In this document: positions 1 through 8,982 of the stretch, in pieces
Layout: every line of letters begins with the position of its first letter
Numbering within the stretch: the stretch's first letter is position 1
Origin: CAYFIW01 sp964343265
GTDB lineage: Bacteria; Chloroflexota; Dehalococcoidia; Lucifugimonadales; UBA826
NCBI GenBank assembly: GCA_964343265.1
Contig: CAYFIW010000004.1
Location: 1 to 64,000 of the forward strand
DNA: 64,000 bases
Reading direction: 5' to 3'
Position numbers and translations under genes: made by a program
The notes under the pieces: model-generated
Database searches by the model: none
The model's input: the letters and a program-made list of their open reading frames with translations, nothing else
Told to the model about the DNA's origin: nothing

Positions 1-30
1 AGAATAGTACGGCCTTAAGGATCCTGTAAC

Positions 31-1221
31 TTGAACCAAAATGATCAAAACCAAAACTCCCCTTTGGGAGACATAAAGGTTCTGGAAATTTCGGAGGGAG
101 TGGCTGGCCCACACTGTGGTAGATATCTGTCTGCGTTGGGTGCTGAAGTTGTTAAAATTGAAATGCCCCCAAATGGAGACTGGGCACGCAACGCAGGCCC
201 AGTCCTTAATGGCCCTAATGAAGTTGAGACAGGTTCTCTCTTTGCATACAACAATCCTGGAAAGAAATCTGTCCTTCTTGACTGGAAAACCCCCGAGGGT
301 CTTAGTTTCCTGGACAATATAGTTGGTCGATTCGACGTATTGATTGAAGACTGGGATCTAAATACCAGGGAAGCTATAGGAATTGACAAGGATAGATTCA
401 CATCCATCAATGACCGTCTACTGGATATTTCTATCACACCATTCGGATTAGAAGGGCCATATTCCAGATGGTCCTCTTCACCAATTATTCAACTTGCCCT
501 AGGGGGCTATCTCTACCTGACTGGAAGCCCTGGGAAAGAGCCATTGATGTTGCCTGGGCACCAACCAGATTACCTAACAGGACTCAATGCCAGCAATGCT
601 GTTCATATAGCACTATGGGAGAGAGAGCGTAGTGGAAAGGGTCAATTCCTTGAAATGTCTATGGTGGAAACTTTAGCAACCCTGCATCAATTCACATATG
701 AAATGTTTACATTTGATAATGTCCTTAGAAACAGAAATGGTAATCAATGGCAGAAACAGGGTTCTTTCGCTTCATATGGAATTTCTACGATTAAATGCAA
801 AGATGGTTACTTATGTATAGGTGTCTCAGGAGAAGATCAGTGGGAACGTTTGTGTTTGATGATTGAAAGGGAAGACCTGATAAAAGATCCTAACTTTGAC
901 ACAAGACAGAAAAGAGCAGCTCAGGCAGACAAATTAGATGCCATTGTCATTGACTGGGTGGGAGACAGATCAAGATTTGAAATCTTCAAAGAATCTTCCG
1001 AAGTATGGGGGATTCCTACTGCCCCAGTTCTCAATATGGCAGAAATACTAAAAGACGACCAGTTTTTACATAAAGAAATATTTGAAGCACCACTGATGAA
1101 TATGGAAACAGGTGCCCTCTTTCCCACTTTTCCTTTTAAGGCAACAGAGTTGCAACCTGAACTAGGAAAAGTTCCGGAACTTGGAACATATACTGAAGAA
1201 TTCTTCGAGGCTATGAAATGA
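31..1221 (+). CDS. CaiB/BaiF family (type III) CoA-transferase
   Basis: A type III CoA-transferase, a cytoplasmic family that moves CoA between carboxylic acids through an aspartyl-CoA thioester. The N-terminal Rossmann-like signature (VLEIS, then GRYLSALGAEVVKIE near residues 17-44) and the GPYSRW loop near 142 are visible. By alignment to the formyl-CoA transferase GDxxTG motif, Asp180 (PDYLTG) is the likely nucleophile. The length of 396 residues is normal. The start is TTG with AAGGA about 9 bases upstream. The stop overlaps the next gene by ATGA, so the two are translationally coupled. Two different paralogues side by side suggest a heteromeric enzyme or two steps of one catabolic route. 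The substrate cannot be read from sequence. Confidence 0.9.
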   Translation: MNQNDQNQNSPLGDIKVLEISEGVAGPHCGRYLSALGAEVVKIEMPPNGDWARNAGPVLNGPNEVETGSLFAYNNPGKKSVLLDWKTPEGLSFLDNIVGRFDVLIEDWDLNTREAIGIDKDRFTSINDRLLDISITPFGLEGPYSRWSSSPIIQLALGGYLYLTGSPGKEPLMLPGHQPDYLTGLNASNAVHIALWERERSGKGQFLEMSMVETLATLHQFTYEMFTFDNVLRNRNGNQWQKQGSFASYGISTIKCKDGYLCIGVSGEDQWERLCLMIEREDLIKDPNFDTRQKRAAQADKLDAIVIDWVGDRSRFEIFKESSEVWGIPTAPVLNMAEILKDDQFLHKEIFEAPLMNMETGALFPTFPFKATELQPELGKVPELGTYTEEFFEAMK

Positions 1222-2411
1222 GCCAAGATCAGTTAGTAAGCGATGGAAGTCTCTCAAACATCAGGGTTCTCGACCTGACACGTGTCTGGGCAGGTCCATT
1301 GGCAACACGTATTATGGGAGACTTTGGCGCTGAAATTATCAAAATAAGTGATCCGAGAGTTCCTCTTCTTACCCCAAACGGTCTAAACAATAAATTAAAT
1401 AGGAACAAGAAAAATATTGGGATCCGGCTAGATATTGAATCAGGCCGGGACGTATTCTTAGATTTGGTGTCAAAGTCAGATGTAGTGATAGAAAATTTCC
1501 GTCCTAGGGTGATGAGAAACCTCCAGTTGGATTTTGGTGAATTAAAAAAATCTAACCCAAATATCGTCATGGTATCTATGCCTGGATTTGGTCTTACGGG
1601 ACCATATGCAGAGTACCCAGCTTACGGCACAACTGCTGAAGCACTCGCAGGAATACCTTCCTTGATAGGATATTCGGACCAGGTACCTATTGCGACAGGA
1701 ATCGCTTACGGAGACCCTGTATCCGGATTGAACGCCGTCACACTCATACTTGCTGCTTTGCGTAAGAGAGAAAAGTTTGGTGTAGGTCAATTTATCGAAA
1801 TAGCCTTGTCCGCTAGTCCGCTATGCAATATTGGTGAATATATAGGGTCATACTCGTCAACTGGCATTATTCCAAAACTAGACGGTAATAGACACGACAG
1901 GTTTTGCCCGCACGGTGCGTTCAAATGTAAAGGTGATGATAACTGGATCGCTATTTCTGTAACAGATGATAAGAAATGGAATTCGCTTTACAATATCCTA
2001 CAAGATAATCGAATCAAACATCTGTGTGGCTCGGATATTGAAGAAAGAAAACAAAATGAAAATTTAATAATTGAAGTTGTAGAGGAGTGGACGTCTGACA
2101 GAGATGCAGCCGAGATAGCATCATATTTACAAAATGAAGGTATTCCTGCGGGCACAGTAAGCAGCAGTCAACAACTCCTAAATGATCCTCACTTGAACGA
2201 AAGAGGTTTTTTCTTTGATACTTCGTCAAAGCAACACGATGAGAAAAGATTCGATGGACAATCGATTCCAGGAAATAGCTTGCCTAAATCATCGTGGATA
2301 CCTGCTAGCGATGTCGGCGAGGATAGTGAAATCATATTAAATGAGATACTTGGATACACAAAGGAAACCTGTAATAAACTAAGGAAAGAATTGGCAATTC
2401 ATTTTGGATGA
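1218..2411 (+). CDS. CaiB/BaiF family (type III) CoA-transferase, second paralogue
   Basis: Second type III CoA-transferase of 397 residues, starting inside the stop codon of the preceding paralogue (ATGA overlap). Family marks are VLDLTRVWAGP near residue 17, GDFGAEIIKI near 34, GFGLTGPYAEYP near 123 and GDPVSG with likely catalytic Asp166. The two genes are clearly divergent rather than recent duplicates, which fits a heteromer or consecutive reactions. A biotinyl-domain gene follows after 40 bases and is probably in the same transcript, ending at the hairpin at 2752-2783. The acyl substrate is unknown. Confidence 0.9.
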   Translation: MSQDQLVSDGSLSNIRVLDLTRVWAGPLATRIMGDFGAEIIKISDPRVPLLTPNGLNNKLNRNKKNIGIRLDIESGRDVFLDLVSKSDVVIENFRPRVMRNLQLDFGELKKSNPNIVMVSMPGFGLTGPYAEYPAYGTTAEALAGIPSLIGYSDQVPIATGIAYGDPVSGLNAVTLILAALRKREKFGVGQFIEIALSASPLCNIGEYIGSYSSTGIIPKLDGNRHDRFCPHGAFKCKGDDNWIAISVTDDKKWNSLYNILQDNRIKHLCGSDIEERKQNENLIIEVVEEWTSDRDAAEIASYLQNEGIPAGTVSSSQQLLNDPHLNERGFFFDTSSKQHDEKRFDGQSIPGNSLPKSSWIPASDVGEDSEIILNEILGYTKETCNKLRKELAIHFG

Positions 2412-2451
2412 AGGCTATAGGCCATGCCAAGATAAATAAGGAGCAACCAAA

Positions 2452-2673
2452 TTGGCAACTCATGAAATACAATCACCCATGACGGGAAATGTTGTTGAAG
2501 TCTCTGTTTCTGTAGGTGACCAGATCAGTGAAGGGGACCTAATCATAGTTATAGAATCCATGAAAATGGAAAATGAAATTTTCTCCGAAGTTTCTGGCAC
2601 GGTCACTGAAGTCAGGGTTGAAGAAGATGAAAATGTCAGTGAAGAAGCTGTAATAATAGTTGTTGAGAACTAG
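2452..2673 (+). CDS. stand-alone biotinyl (BCCP-like) domain protein
   Basis: A 73-residue protein that is one biotinyl/lipoyl domain. The ESMKMEN motif places the biotin-accepting lysine at residue 38; MKM is the form seen in biotin carriers, whereas lipoyl domains usually carry DKA. The start is TTG with a strong AAGGAG at 2438-2443. Free biotinyl domains serve as mobile carboxyl carriers of biotin-dependent carboxylases or decarboxylases, but no carboxylase or carboxyltransferase gene lies in this window. It follows two CoA-transferases, so an inferred role is carboxylation of an acyl-CoA product with subunits encoded elsewhere. It lacks the Pro/Ala-rich N-terminal linker typical of BCCP. 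Confidence 0.85.
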   Translation: MATHEIQSPMTGNVVEVSVSVGDQISEGDLIIVIESMKMENEIFSEVSGTVTEVRVEEDENVSEEAVIIVVEN

Positions 2674-2751
2674 GTGAAACCCTCAGCTTTTCACCGACAC
2701 CTACTAGCTGTCACTACAAATAATCGGTTCATATCCCAGATCGATCTTTTT

Positions 2752-2783
2752 CAACCGGCTATTTAAAAATAGCCGGTTGTTTT
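2752..2783 (+). terminator. rho-independent terminator
   Basis: A 13-bp perfect stem (2752-2764 with 2767-2779; core CCGGCTATTT, in practice about 11 bp with a 6-base loop) followed by TTTT. The T run lies only on the plus side, so it should end the CoA-transferase/biotinyl transcript. It separates that operon from the convergent enolase-superfamily gene. Confidence 0.85.
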
Positions 2784-2800
2784 ACTGGATATATTAATAT

Positions 2801-3976
2801 CTACGCAATTGTCAGTTCATCCAACTTATATTTTTCTGATCCAGACCAGTCGTACTCCACACCCAATCCTGGACCTTTAGGGACTTCTACGTAGCCATCC
2901 TTATCTATAGATTCAAGCTGGTCAGCATACCCACAGGAATATACGGGAGGGTTGGCTATATTGGGTAATTTGGGATGTACCAATCCCATCTCGTAAAAAT
3001 TGGAATTCCGCATAGCCGCCATACAGTGTCTTTGTGCGGGACCTGCTATGTGAAGTTCTAAGTCCATTCCAAATCCTTCAGCAGCACTAGCGACTTTCAT
3101 AGTACCTGTAATGCCGCCATCATATTCCGGGTCAGCTCTCCAGAAATCAGTTGCTTCAGCTATCGCCATGTCAGTATGAGCCTCCACAAGGTGAATATGT
3201 TCTCCTTGCAGGAGAGGCGTTTTTATCATCTTTTTTAGCTGTTTATGAGCATATAAAGATACCCCTCCATCTCTCATCGGGTCCTCGTACCAGAAAAAAT
3301 CCTGATCATCACACGCCCTCCCAACAGCCAAAGTATCAGCAAATGTGTCGTATACACAGCATGGATCTATCATCAATGCCATTCGTCCCCCTACCCTTTC
3401 CCCTACTGCATGTATAGTGTCTATTTCTCTTTGTATATCAACTTCAGCCCATGAATGAATCTTAAATCCCTTATAGCCTAACTCCAGACACTGTTGAGCA
3501 AAATCAGCGTAAGCCTCGGGACTATTTAGACCTCCGTTCGTTTTATCGGCATGGTACGTGCTGGCATAAGCAGGAAGTTTCTCTCTATGTCCCCCAAGTA
3601 GTTGATAAATCGGAGCCCCATGCAGTTTTCCAGCCAGATCCCACAGAGCAATATCTATTGGGCCTATACCCATTCGGTCTTGCTTTCTCAATATAATTTT
3701 TGCTTGGTTGTAAAAAAGTTCCCTGTGTGTAGCGTTCTTACCAATCAGAAATGGAGCAAAACTTTGAATTTGTTCGAAAGTGCCGGGAGCTACGCTCATG
3801 TACTCGCCAGTAACTCCGGTATCTGTATTAATTCGTATTCCCAAGACTCTTCGTGACCCCATACTTCCAGGCTCATAGAATGCACCCATGGCAAACCCAA
3901 GGTCTTTACCTACATTTTCAAATGGAAAATCATACCTGGTTAGCTGTATATTTCGGATTATTGGTGTGCTGCTCAT
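2801..3976 (-). CDS. mandelate racemase/muconate lactonizing enzyme family (enolase superfamily)
   Basis: An enolase-superfamily acid-sugar dehydratase or racemase, cytoplasmic and Mg-dependent. In the 391-residue form used here the barrel shows KIH (Lys172-x-His174), metal ligands Asp204 (MIDP), Glu231 (WYEDP) and Glu259 (QGEH), and the Asp286/His309 dyad of the mandelate racemase subgroup (ELHIAGPA). The reading frame stays open to 4018, but the ATG at 3976 has AGGAGA six bases upstream and the extra 14 residues look non-native, so the shorter form is chosen. The KxH in place of KxK makes dehydration more likely than racemisation. Substrate unknown. A second superfamily member lies at 16608-17750. 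Confidence 0.88.
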   Translation of the reverse strand: MSSTPIIRNIQLTRYDFPFENVGKDLGFAMGAFYEPGSMGSRRVLGIRINTDTGVTGEYMSVAPGTFEQIQSFAPFLIGKNATHRELFYNQAKIILRKQDRMGIGPIDIALWDLAGKLHGAPIYQLLGGHREKLPAYASTYHADKTNGGLNSPEAYADFAQQCLELGYKGFKIHSWAEVDIQREIDTIHAVGERVGGRMALMIDPCCVYDTFADTLAVGRACDDQDFFWYEDPMRDGGVSLYAHKQLKKMIKTPLLQGEHIHLVEAHTDMAIAEATDFWRADPEYDGGITGTMKVASAAEGFGMDLELHIAGPAQRHCMAAMRNSNFYEMGLVHPKLPNIANPPVYSCGYADQLESIDKDGYVEVPKGPGLGVEYDWSGSEKYKLDELTIA

Positions 3977-4238
3977 AAGATCTCCTAATCTATGTATACT
4001 CAGTGAATATAGGGGCATTCTAACGCATATATTCTTACGTAAAAAAAGTCCTTAAATACATTAGGTTGATCAAAACCAAATTCACACAAATCCAAATACA
4101 CCTGTTACAAAAGAGGTCACTCAGATTTGGGCACTACATTTTTCGGTAACATAAGTCTATTATGTGGCTACTTGTTTCGGGGAATTCGAAGTGGTAACTC
4201 GCCGAATATCAAAAAGAATTACAGGAGTTGTTACAGAT

Positions 4239-5087
4239 ATGAAATTCACACCAGGAACGGAAATTGTTGAACTGGCAGACGGTATGTATGCCAGACTTCA
4301 TGAAAATCTCACGAACGCGGGGATAATCATAGGCGATGAAGGCGTTATGATCATCGATTCATTGAGAATGCCTTCTTTCGCACGGGACTTGAAGGACGAC
4401 GTTAAGTTAATCACTGATAAACCAATAAAATATGTGCTGGATACTCACGCACACTGGGATCACTCTTGGGGAAATGAAGAATTTCCTGATGCAACTATCA
4501 TAGGCCACAAAAATTGCTACTTAGAAATGACTGATCCGGATTGGAACTCCGAATGGAGATCAAAAATCACGTCCAGCAACGACCCTTGGTCTAGTGAGGC
4601 TAATCTTGTAAATATCACACCTCCAAACTTAACTTTTGATACTAGCATGTCAATCTATATCGGGGGACGCGAGCTTGAAATCATGCACCTTGGTAAAGCT
4701 CATACAAGTGGGGATATTTTCATACATGTACCATCTGAAAAATTAGTTTTTACAGGTGACGTGATTCAAAAGGAAAGAGTGCCATACCTCGGAGATAGCT
4801 ATCCACATGACTGGCTAGCTACTGATGACAGGGTCTCAGAACTTCCGATTAACAGGTTCGTCTCGGGTCATGGAGATATAGGAAATCACGACGACCTTAT
4901 GGAGGCGAGAGCATTTATTCACAATCTTGTGGGCGAGACAAAAAATACGATAAAAGATGGGAAAGGAAAAGAGGAAGCACAAAATCAAGTGATTGAGTCC
5001 ATGACATCAAGATTCTCAAACTGGGTCGGATTCGACACCATGGACGAAAAATTCGGGGACGTATATACAAAGCTAACCACAAGCTAA
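4239..5087 (+). CDS. MBL-fold metallo-hydrolase
   Basis: A metallo-beta-lactamase-fold hydrolase. The di-metal motif HAHWDH is near residues 70-75 of the 282-residue form, with a later His (MHLGKAHTSGD), a bridging Asp in FTGD and a final His in SGHGD. The frame is open from a GTG at 4164, but that start has no ribosome-binding site, whereas the ATG at 4239 has AGGAG at 4223-4227; the shorter form is preferred. Overall architecture resembles the SoxH/quinoprotein-relay and glyoxalase II-like branches. The substrate could be a thioester, lactone or sulfur compound. No signal peptide is seen in the short form. Transcribed alone, upstream of cassette A. Confidence 0.85.
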   Translation: MKFTPGTEIVELADGMYARLHENLTNAGIIIGDEGVMIIDSLRMPSFARDLKDDVKLITDKPIKYVLDTHAHWDHSWGNEEFPDATIIGHKNCYLEMTDPDWNSEWRSKITSSNDPWSSEANLVNITPPNLTFDTSMSIYIGGRELEIMHLGKAHTSGDIFIHVPSEKLVFTGDVIQKERVPYLGDSYPHDWLATDDRVSELPINRFVSGHGDIGNHDDLMEARAFIHNLVGETKNTIKDGKGKEEAQNQVIESMTSRFSNWVGFDTMDEKFGDVYTKLTTS

Positions 5088-5324
5088 TTTTAATTATTGG
5101 AATAGCGGGCTTCAATCGGTAACCAATTTGAGATAATATTCAGTTAAGTTATCAGATCGGTACTTAAATTTCGATTATTAGAAATAAGAGATAACACTGG
5201 TGAAATTTAATAAAGCATAGGCCGTTTCAATGAATAGATTTTATTGCAAAATAGGCTAGCGAATTATAGAGTAGCGCAGTAAGAGAATACGAGATTATTT
5301 CAGGTCAAGAAGGAGATTGAGATA

Positions 5325-6716
5325 ATGAAGTCTGACAGAGCTCTCGTCGCTCATCTCATGAGAAGAGCAGGATTTGGGGCCACCCCCGCGGAACTTGATG
5401 AGTTAACAGAATCAAAAACATACGATGAAATTGTTGATGATCTTGTTAACCCTGAAAGATTCGAGGATATAGATACAACCCACCTAGAAAGGTATTACGG
5501 TGGTGAGGCGGTAGCTATTCACGTTGGGAAATGGCTCTACCGAATGGCAAATACCAAGAGGCCACTTGAAGAAAAAATGTCCTTATTCCTTCATCATATC
5601 TTCCCCGTAGCCTGGGGGAAAAGCGAACATGGACCATCTCTGTACACAGAGATAGAAATGTTTAGAGATGTCGGTTTAAGTAGTTTCCGTGACATATTGC
5701 GTGCCTTATCACGAGATCCAGCAATGATATTCTGGCTCGACAACAACGAGAACCACAAAGATGAGATCAACGAAAACTATGGCCGTGAACTACTAGAACT
5801 CTTCTCTATGGGAGTTGGCAATTACACGGAAGATGACATAAAAAATGCTTCGAGGGCTTTCACTGGATGGACCTTCAGGCAGCCACTATCTCTCTACCCA
5901 TATGGCCATCACTCTGCTGATTTCGAGTTCCTACCCGAAGATCATGACTACGGAGAAAAGGAATTTCTTGGTGAAAAAGGGAATTTTGACGGCGATGAAA
6001 TCATCGACATCATAGTTAAACAACCGGCAGCTGCCCGTTTTATTTCCAGACACCTTTATAACTTTTTCGTTGAAGATGAGGTACAAGTTCCATCCTGGGA
6101 AACAGTGCCTCCTAAGGACCCTGAAGCCATTGAGGAATTGGCAACCGCATACATGCAGTCAAAGGGTGATATAAGAACGGTGTTGAAAACATTGTTTAGC
6201 TCAGAGTTTTTCAAAAATGCGGCCTCAAGGCCCAAGGTAAAAAGCCCGGCAGAGCTTATAGTCGGTGTAATAAGACAAACGGGTGAGTTCGAAAAGCCTG
6301 CTCCTGGGATACATCAATTCGCAGTTACTACTTTGAATGGTTCACCATTCGAAGGGCCACTTGCAATAATGGGCCAACGGCTTATGAACCCACCAACGGT
6401 TGAAGGATGGCACACGGGATTTGAATGGATAGACTCAGGAACATTAAGCGAAAGAGTCGGATTTGTTGAGCAACAATTTTCTGACCCAGAAAAACCCGGG
6501 GTGTCTGAAATGCTCAAGAGAGCAGGAAGTCTTGACGATGATCCAGAACAGCTGGTTAACAGGTGCTTGGATTTACTTGGAGGTATCAACATCAGAGAGG
6601 AGACTAGAGCCTCCCTTGTTGAATATGCTGCCAATCTTAAAGAACAGCAATCTGAAGCAGGTGTTCATAACTTGATTCAAATGACAGCGGCGACTGTTGA
6701 CTACCAGTTTGCCTAA
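5325..6716 (+). CDS. DUF1800 family protein, cassette A
   Basis: A 463-residue DUF1800 protein, recognised from the opening HLMRRAGFGATPAELDEL (residues 10-27), the NENYGRELLELFSMGVGNY block near 152-170, the RAFTGW motif, and a C-terminal part with GQRLMNPPTVEGWHTG. The family function is unknown; its genes usually sit beside DUF1501 genes, and many members are exported. Here no signal peptide precedes the domain and the start is well fixed by AAGGAG at 5310-5315. It is first of three genes (DUF1800, DUF1501, NHL) with gaps of 55 and 17 bases, so probably one operon. A clear paralogue is at 52862-54310. Confidence 0.92.
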   Translation: MKSDRALVAHLMRRAGFGATPAELDELTESKTYDEIVDDLVNPERFEDIDTTHLERYYGGEAVAIHVGKWLYRMANTKRPLEEKMSLFLHHIFPVAWGKSEHGPSLYTEIEMFRDVGLSSFRDILRALSRDPAMIFWLDNNENHKDEINENYGRELLELFSMGVGNYTEDDIKNASRAFTGWTFRQPLSLYPYGHHSADFEFLPEDHDYGEKEFLGEKGNFDGDEIIDIIVKQPAAARFISRHLYNFFVEDEVQVPSWETVPPKDPEAIEELATAYMQSKGDIRTVLKTLFSSEFFKNAASRPKVKSPAELIVGVIRQTGEFEKPAPGIHQFAVTTLNGSPFEGPLAIMGQRLMNPPTVEGWHTGFEWIDSGTLSERVGFVEQQFSDPEKPGVSEMLKRAGSLDDDPEQLVNRCLDLLGGINIREETRASLVEYAANLKEQQSEAGVHNLIQMTAATVDYQFA

Positions 6717-6771
6717 TAGCTATGTGTAATTAGGAATAATGGAATAAATAGAGGTCCATAAAGGGGATAAT

Positions 6772-7908
6772 ATGGCAACTAAGAACTTAGAGAAGACCCT
6801 TGTAGTCGTGCAGCTTACTGGCGGCAACGACTTTATGAACACTATAGTGCCTTACACAAATGGGCATTATTACGACGCACGAAAAAAAATCGTTATGAGC
6901 CAGGAAGATGTCCTACCCATAAATGACACTCTTGCTATAAACAAGAATGCTTCGCCATTTAAGAGACTCTATGATGAGGGAAGAATGGCCATAGTCCAAG
7001 GTATTGGATATCCAAATTCAAACAGATCTCATTTCAGAGGGATGGACATTTGGCATACGTGTGAGCCAGACAGAGTAGGTAGTGAAGGTTGGCTCGGACT
7101 TGCGGTTAGGGAGATTGATCCTAGAGGAGAAAATGTACTAACTGGAGTTAACGTGGGGCAAGGACTCCCCAGAGCTATGGCCGTCGCCGGCGTTCCTGTG
7201 ACATCGATAAGTGACCTAGAAGGTTATGGTGTCATGAAAAAAATTGAACAAGAGCAACTCAGAGACAAGGCACTACAAGCCTTCAAAGATATTTACGGAC
7301 AAGCCATCGGAAGTGGTGTTGTCGCCGAATATATAGGAAAAACGGGGCTTGATGTTATAAGGGGAGCCGACATGCTTTCTGAAGTCGCCGCCAACTACTC
7401 ATCTTCTGTCGAGTATGCAGACAACTCAATAGCAAAAAGCCTGAGGGATGTCGCAAGAATACACCTAAGCGGTCTAGGAACCAGAATTTTCTACACCAAC
7501 CATGGTGGATATGACACTCACGCTAATGAATTACCAAGCCACCCAAAGCTTATGTCTGACTTGTCTGGAGCTATATCAGATTTTTTGGATGATCTAGAGG
7601 AACACGACGCATCTGAAGACGTTGCAATTCTAGTATTCACAGAGTTTGGACGACGAATGAGGGACAATGGAAGCGGAACAGATCATGGATCAGGAGGAGG
7701 CGCCTTCCTATTTGGTAAAAACGTCAAAGGTGGTCTATATTCAGAATATCCTTCGCTAGACCCAGCTGAGTGGGAACATGGCGAAGACCTCAAACACACA
7801 ATTGACTTTAGAGGAATCTACGGGACAGTACTCGAGCAATGGCTAGGGCTTGAAGCTCGACCCATAGTGAAAGGTGAATTTGAACAAATATCACCTTTCT
7901 ACATGTAG
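6772..7908 (+). CDS. DUF1501 family protein (alkaline phosphatase/sulfatase-like fold), cassette A
   Basis: A 378-residue DUF1501 protein. Typical marks are VVVQLTGGNDFMNTIVPY at residues 11-28, SNRSHFRGMDIWHT near 83, NHGGYDTHANE near 243, the FTEFGRRMRDNGSGTDHGSG block near 293-312 and a C-terminal Gly-rich segment. The family belongs to the alkaline phosphatase/sulfatase superfamily fold, with TDHG-type residues likely binding metal; no activity is established. Most relatives carry a Tat signal, but this one begins directly at the first strand and is predicted cytoplasmic. It lies between DUF1800 and NHL genes with AGGGG before the ATG. Its paralogue is at 50656-51777. Confidence 0.92.
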   Translation: MATKNLEKTLVVVQLTGGNDFMNTIVPYTNGHYYDARKKIVMSQEDVLPINDTLAINKNASPFKRLYDEGRMAIVQGIGYPNSNRSHFRGMDIWHTCEPDRVGSEGWLGLAVREIDPRGENVLTGVNVGQGLPRAMAVAGVPVTSISDLEGYGVMKKIEQEQLRDKALQAFKDIYGQAIGSGVVAEYIGKTGLDVIRGADMLSEVAANYSSSVEYADNSIAKSLRDVARIHLSGLGTRIFYTNHGGYDTHANELPSHPKLMSDLSGAISDFLDDLEEHDASEDVAILVFTEFGRRMRDNGSGTDHGSGGGAFLFGKNVKGGLYSEYPSLDPAEWEHGEDLKHTIDFRGIYGTVLEQWLGLEARPIVKGEFEQISPFYM

Positions 7909-7925
7909 TTCAGGGAGGAAGTAAC

Positions 7926-8954
7926 ATGGCTAGACCACACGGCATACTGAGAGCGGGATTTCCGTACCTAACAACGCTCGGAATGAGACGCGTAACCAAT
8001 TTCCCTACTGACGTGGCTTTCGGGGAAGACAATAAACTATTTATATTAATGAGGTCAGAAGGCGCGGCGACCATACGGATTTGGTCAGTCGACGATATGG
8101 AACAGCTCACTGACGAATTAGAAGGTTTTGGAAGCTACGGAAGCGAAGATGGCCAATTCGTATGGCCTGTGAGCATGATCAATGGACCTGACGGCGACTT
8201 ATTTATAAGTGATGAATGGAACCACAGAATTACCCGTCTAAACCAGAAAGGTGAATTTGTAAGCAAATTTGGAGTACAAGGTGATGGAGACGGTGAATTT
8301 GACGGGCCATCTGGTTTCGCTTTCGATCCAGACGGAAATATTGTTGTAACCGACTCAAAGAATCACAGGATACAAAGATATTCATTAGACGGGAAATATC
8401 TCGGTGGATTCGGAACATTTGGTTCCGGAGAAGGTGAGTTCAATCTTCCCTGGGGACTTGATGTAGATGAAAACGGCGATATATATGTCGTCGATTGGGG
8501 CAATCACAGAGTCCAAGTATTCGATACTGATGGGAATTTCAAAAATTCATTTGGAGAACATGGAAATGGGGAAGGCCAATTCGAAAGGCCCACGGGCGTC
8601 ACAGTAGATTCACATGGGGATGTATACGTTTCAGACTGGGGAAATAATCGAGTACTACAATTCAATGCTGAAGGGCAATACATTTGGAGTTTCAACGGCG
8701 ACGCTACTCTTTCAAAAGTGGCCAGAAATTACATGTTAACCAACGCAGTTTCTAACCGTCTCAGGGAGACAGGAAGAATTGAGCACGAAAGGTATCTACG
8801 TAGGCCCAGATCAGTGAGAATAGACAGTGAATTCAGGTTGTTTATACCTGATTACGAATCTTATCGCATACAGGTTTATCAAAAAGACTTCATAGAATTA
8901 GATGAGACTCAATATTCGGCTCCACTCAGGAACCCAACATTAGAAGTTACCTGA
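7926..8954 (+). CDS. NHL-repeat beta-propeller protein, cassette A
   Basis: A 342-residue protein of tandem NHL repeats, about 47 residues each, with the recurring pattern DPDGNIVVTDSKNHRIQ / DENGDIYVVDWGNHRVQ / DSHGDVYVSDWGNNRVL. Five or six blades can be counted, consistent with a six-bladed propeller used for protein, RNA or sugar binding. No signal peptide or transmembrane segment is visible. The start follows GGGAGGAA, 17 bases after the DUF1501 stop, so it belongs to the same operon. The C-terminal blade (RSVRIDSEFRLFIPDYESY) matches the layout of the cassette B homologue at 51825-52826. An inferred role is a scaffold or substrate-recognition partner of the two DUF proteins. Confidence 0.9.
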   Translation: MARPHGILRAGFPYLTTLGMRRVTNFPTDVAFGEDNKLFILMRSEGAATIRIWSVDDMEQLTDELEGFGSYGSEDGQFVWPVSMINGPDGDLFISDEWNHRITRLNQKGEFVSKFGVQGDGDGEFDGPSGFAFDPDGNIVVTDSKNHRIQRYSLDGKYLGGFGTFGSGEGEFNLPWGLDVDENGDIYVVDWGNHRVQVFDTDGNFKNSFGEHGNGEGQFERPTGVTVDSHGDVYVSDWGNNRVLQFNAEGQYIWSFNGDATLSKVARNYMLTNAVSNRLRETGRIEHERYLRRPRSVRIDSEFRLFIPDYESYRIQVYQKDFIELDETQYSAPLRNPTLEVT

Positions 8955-8982
8955 TTAGATACATTTAACTTTGGGGGAACTG

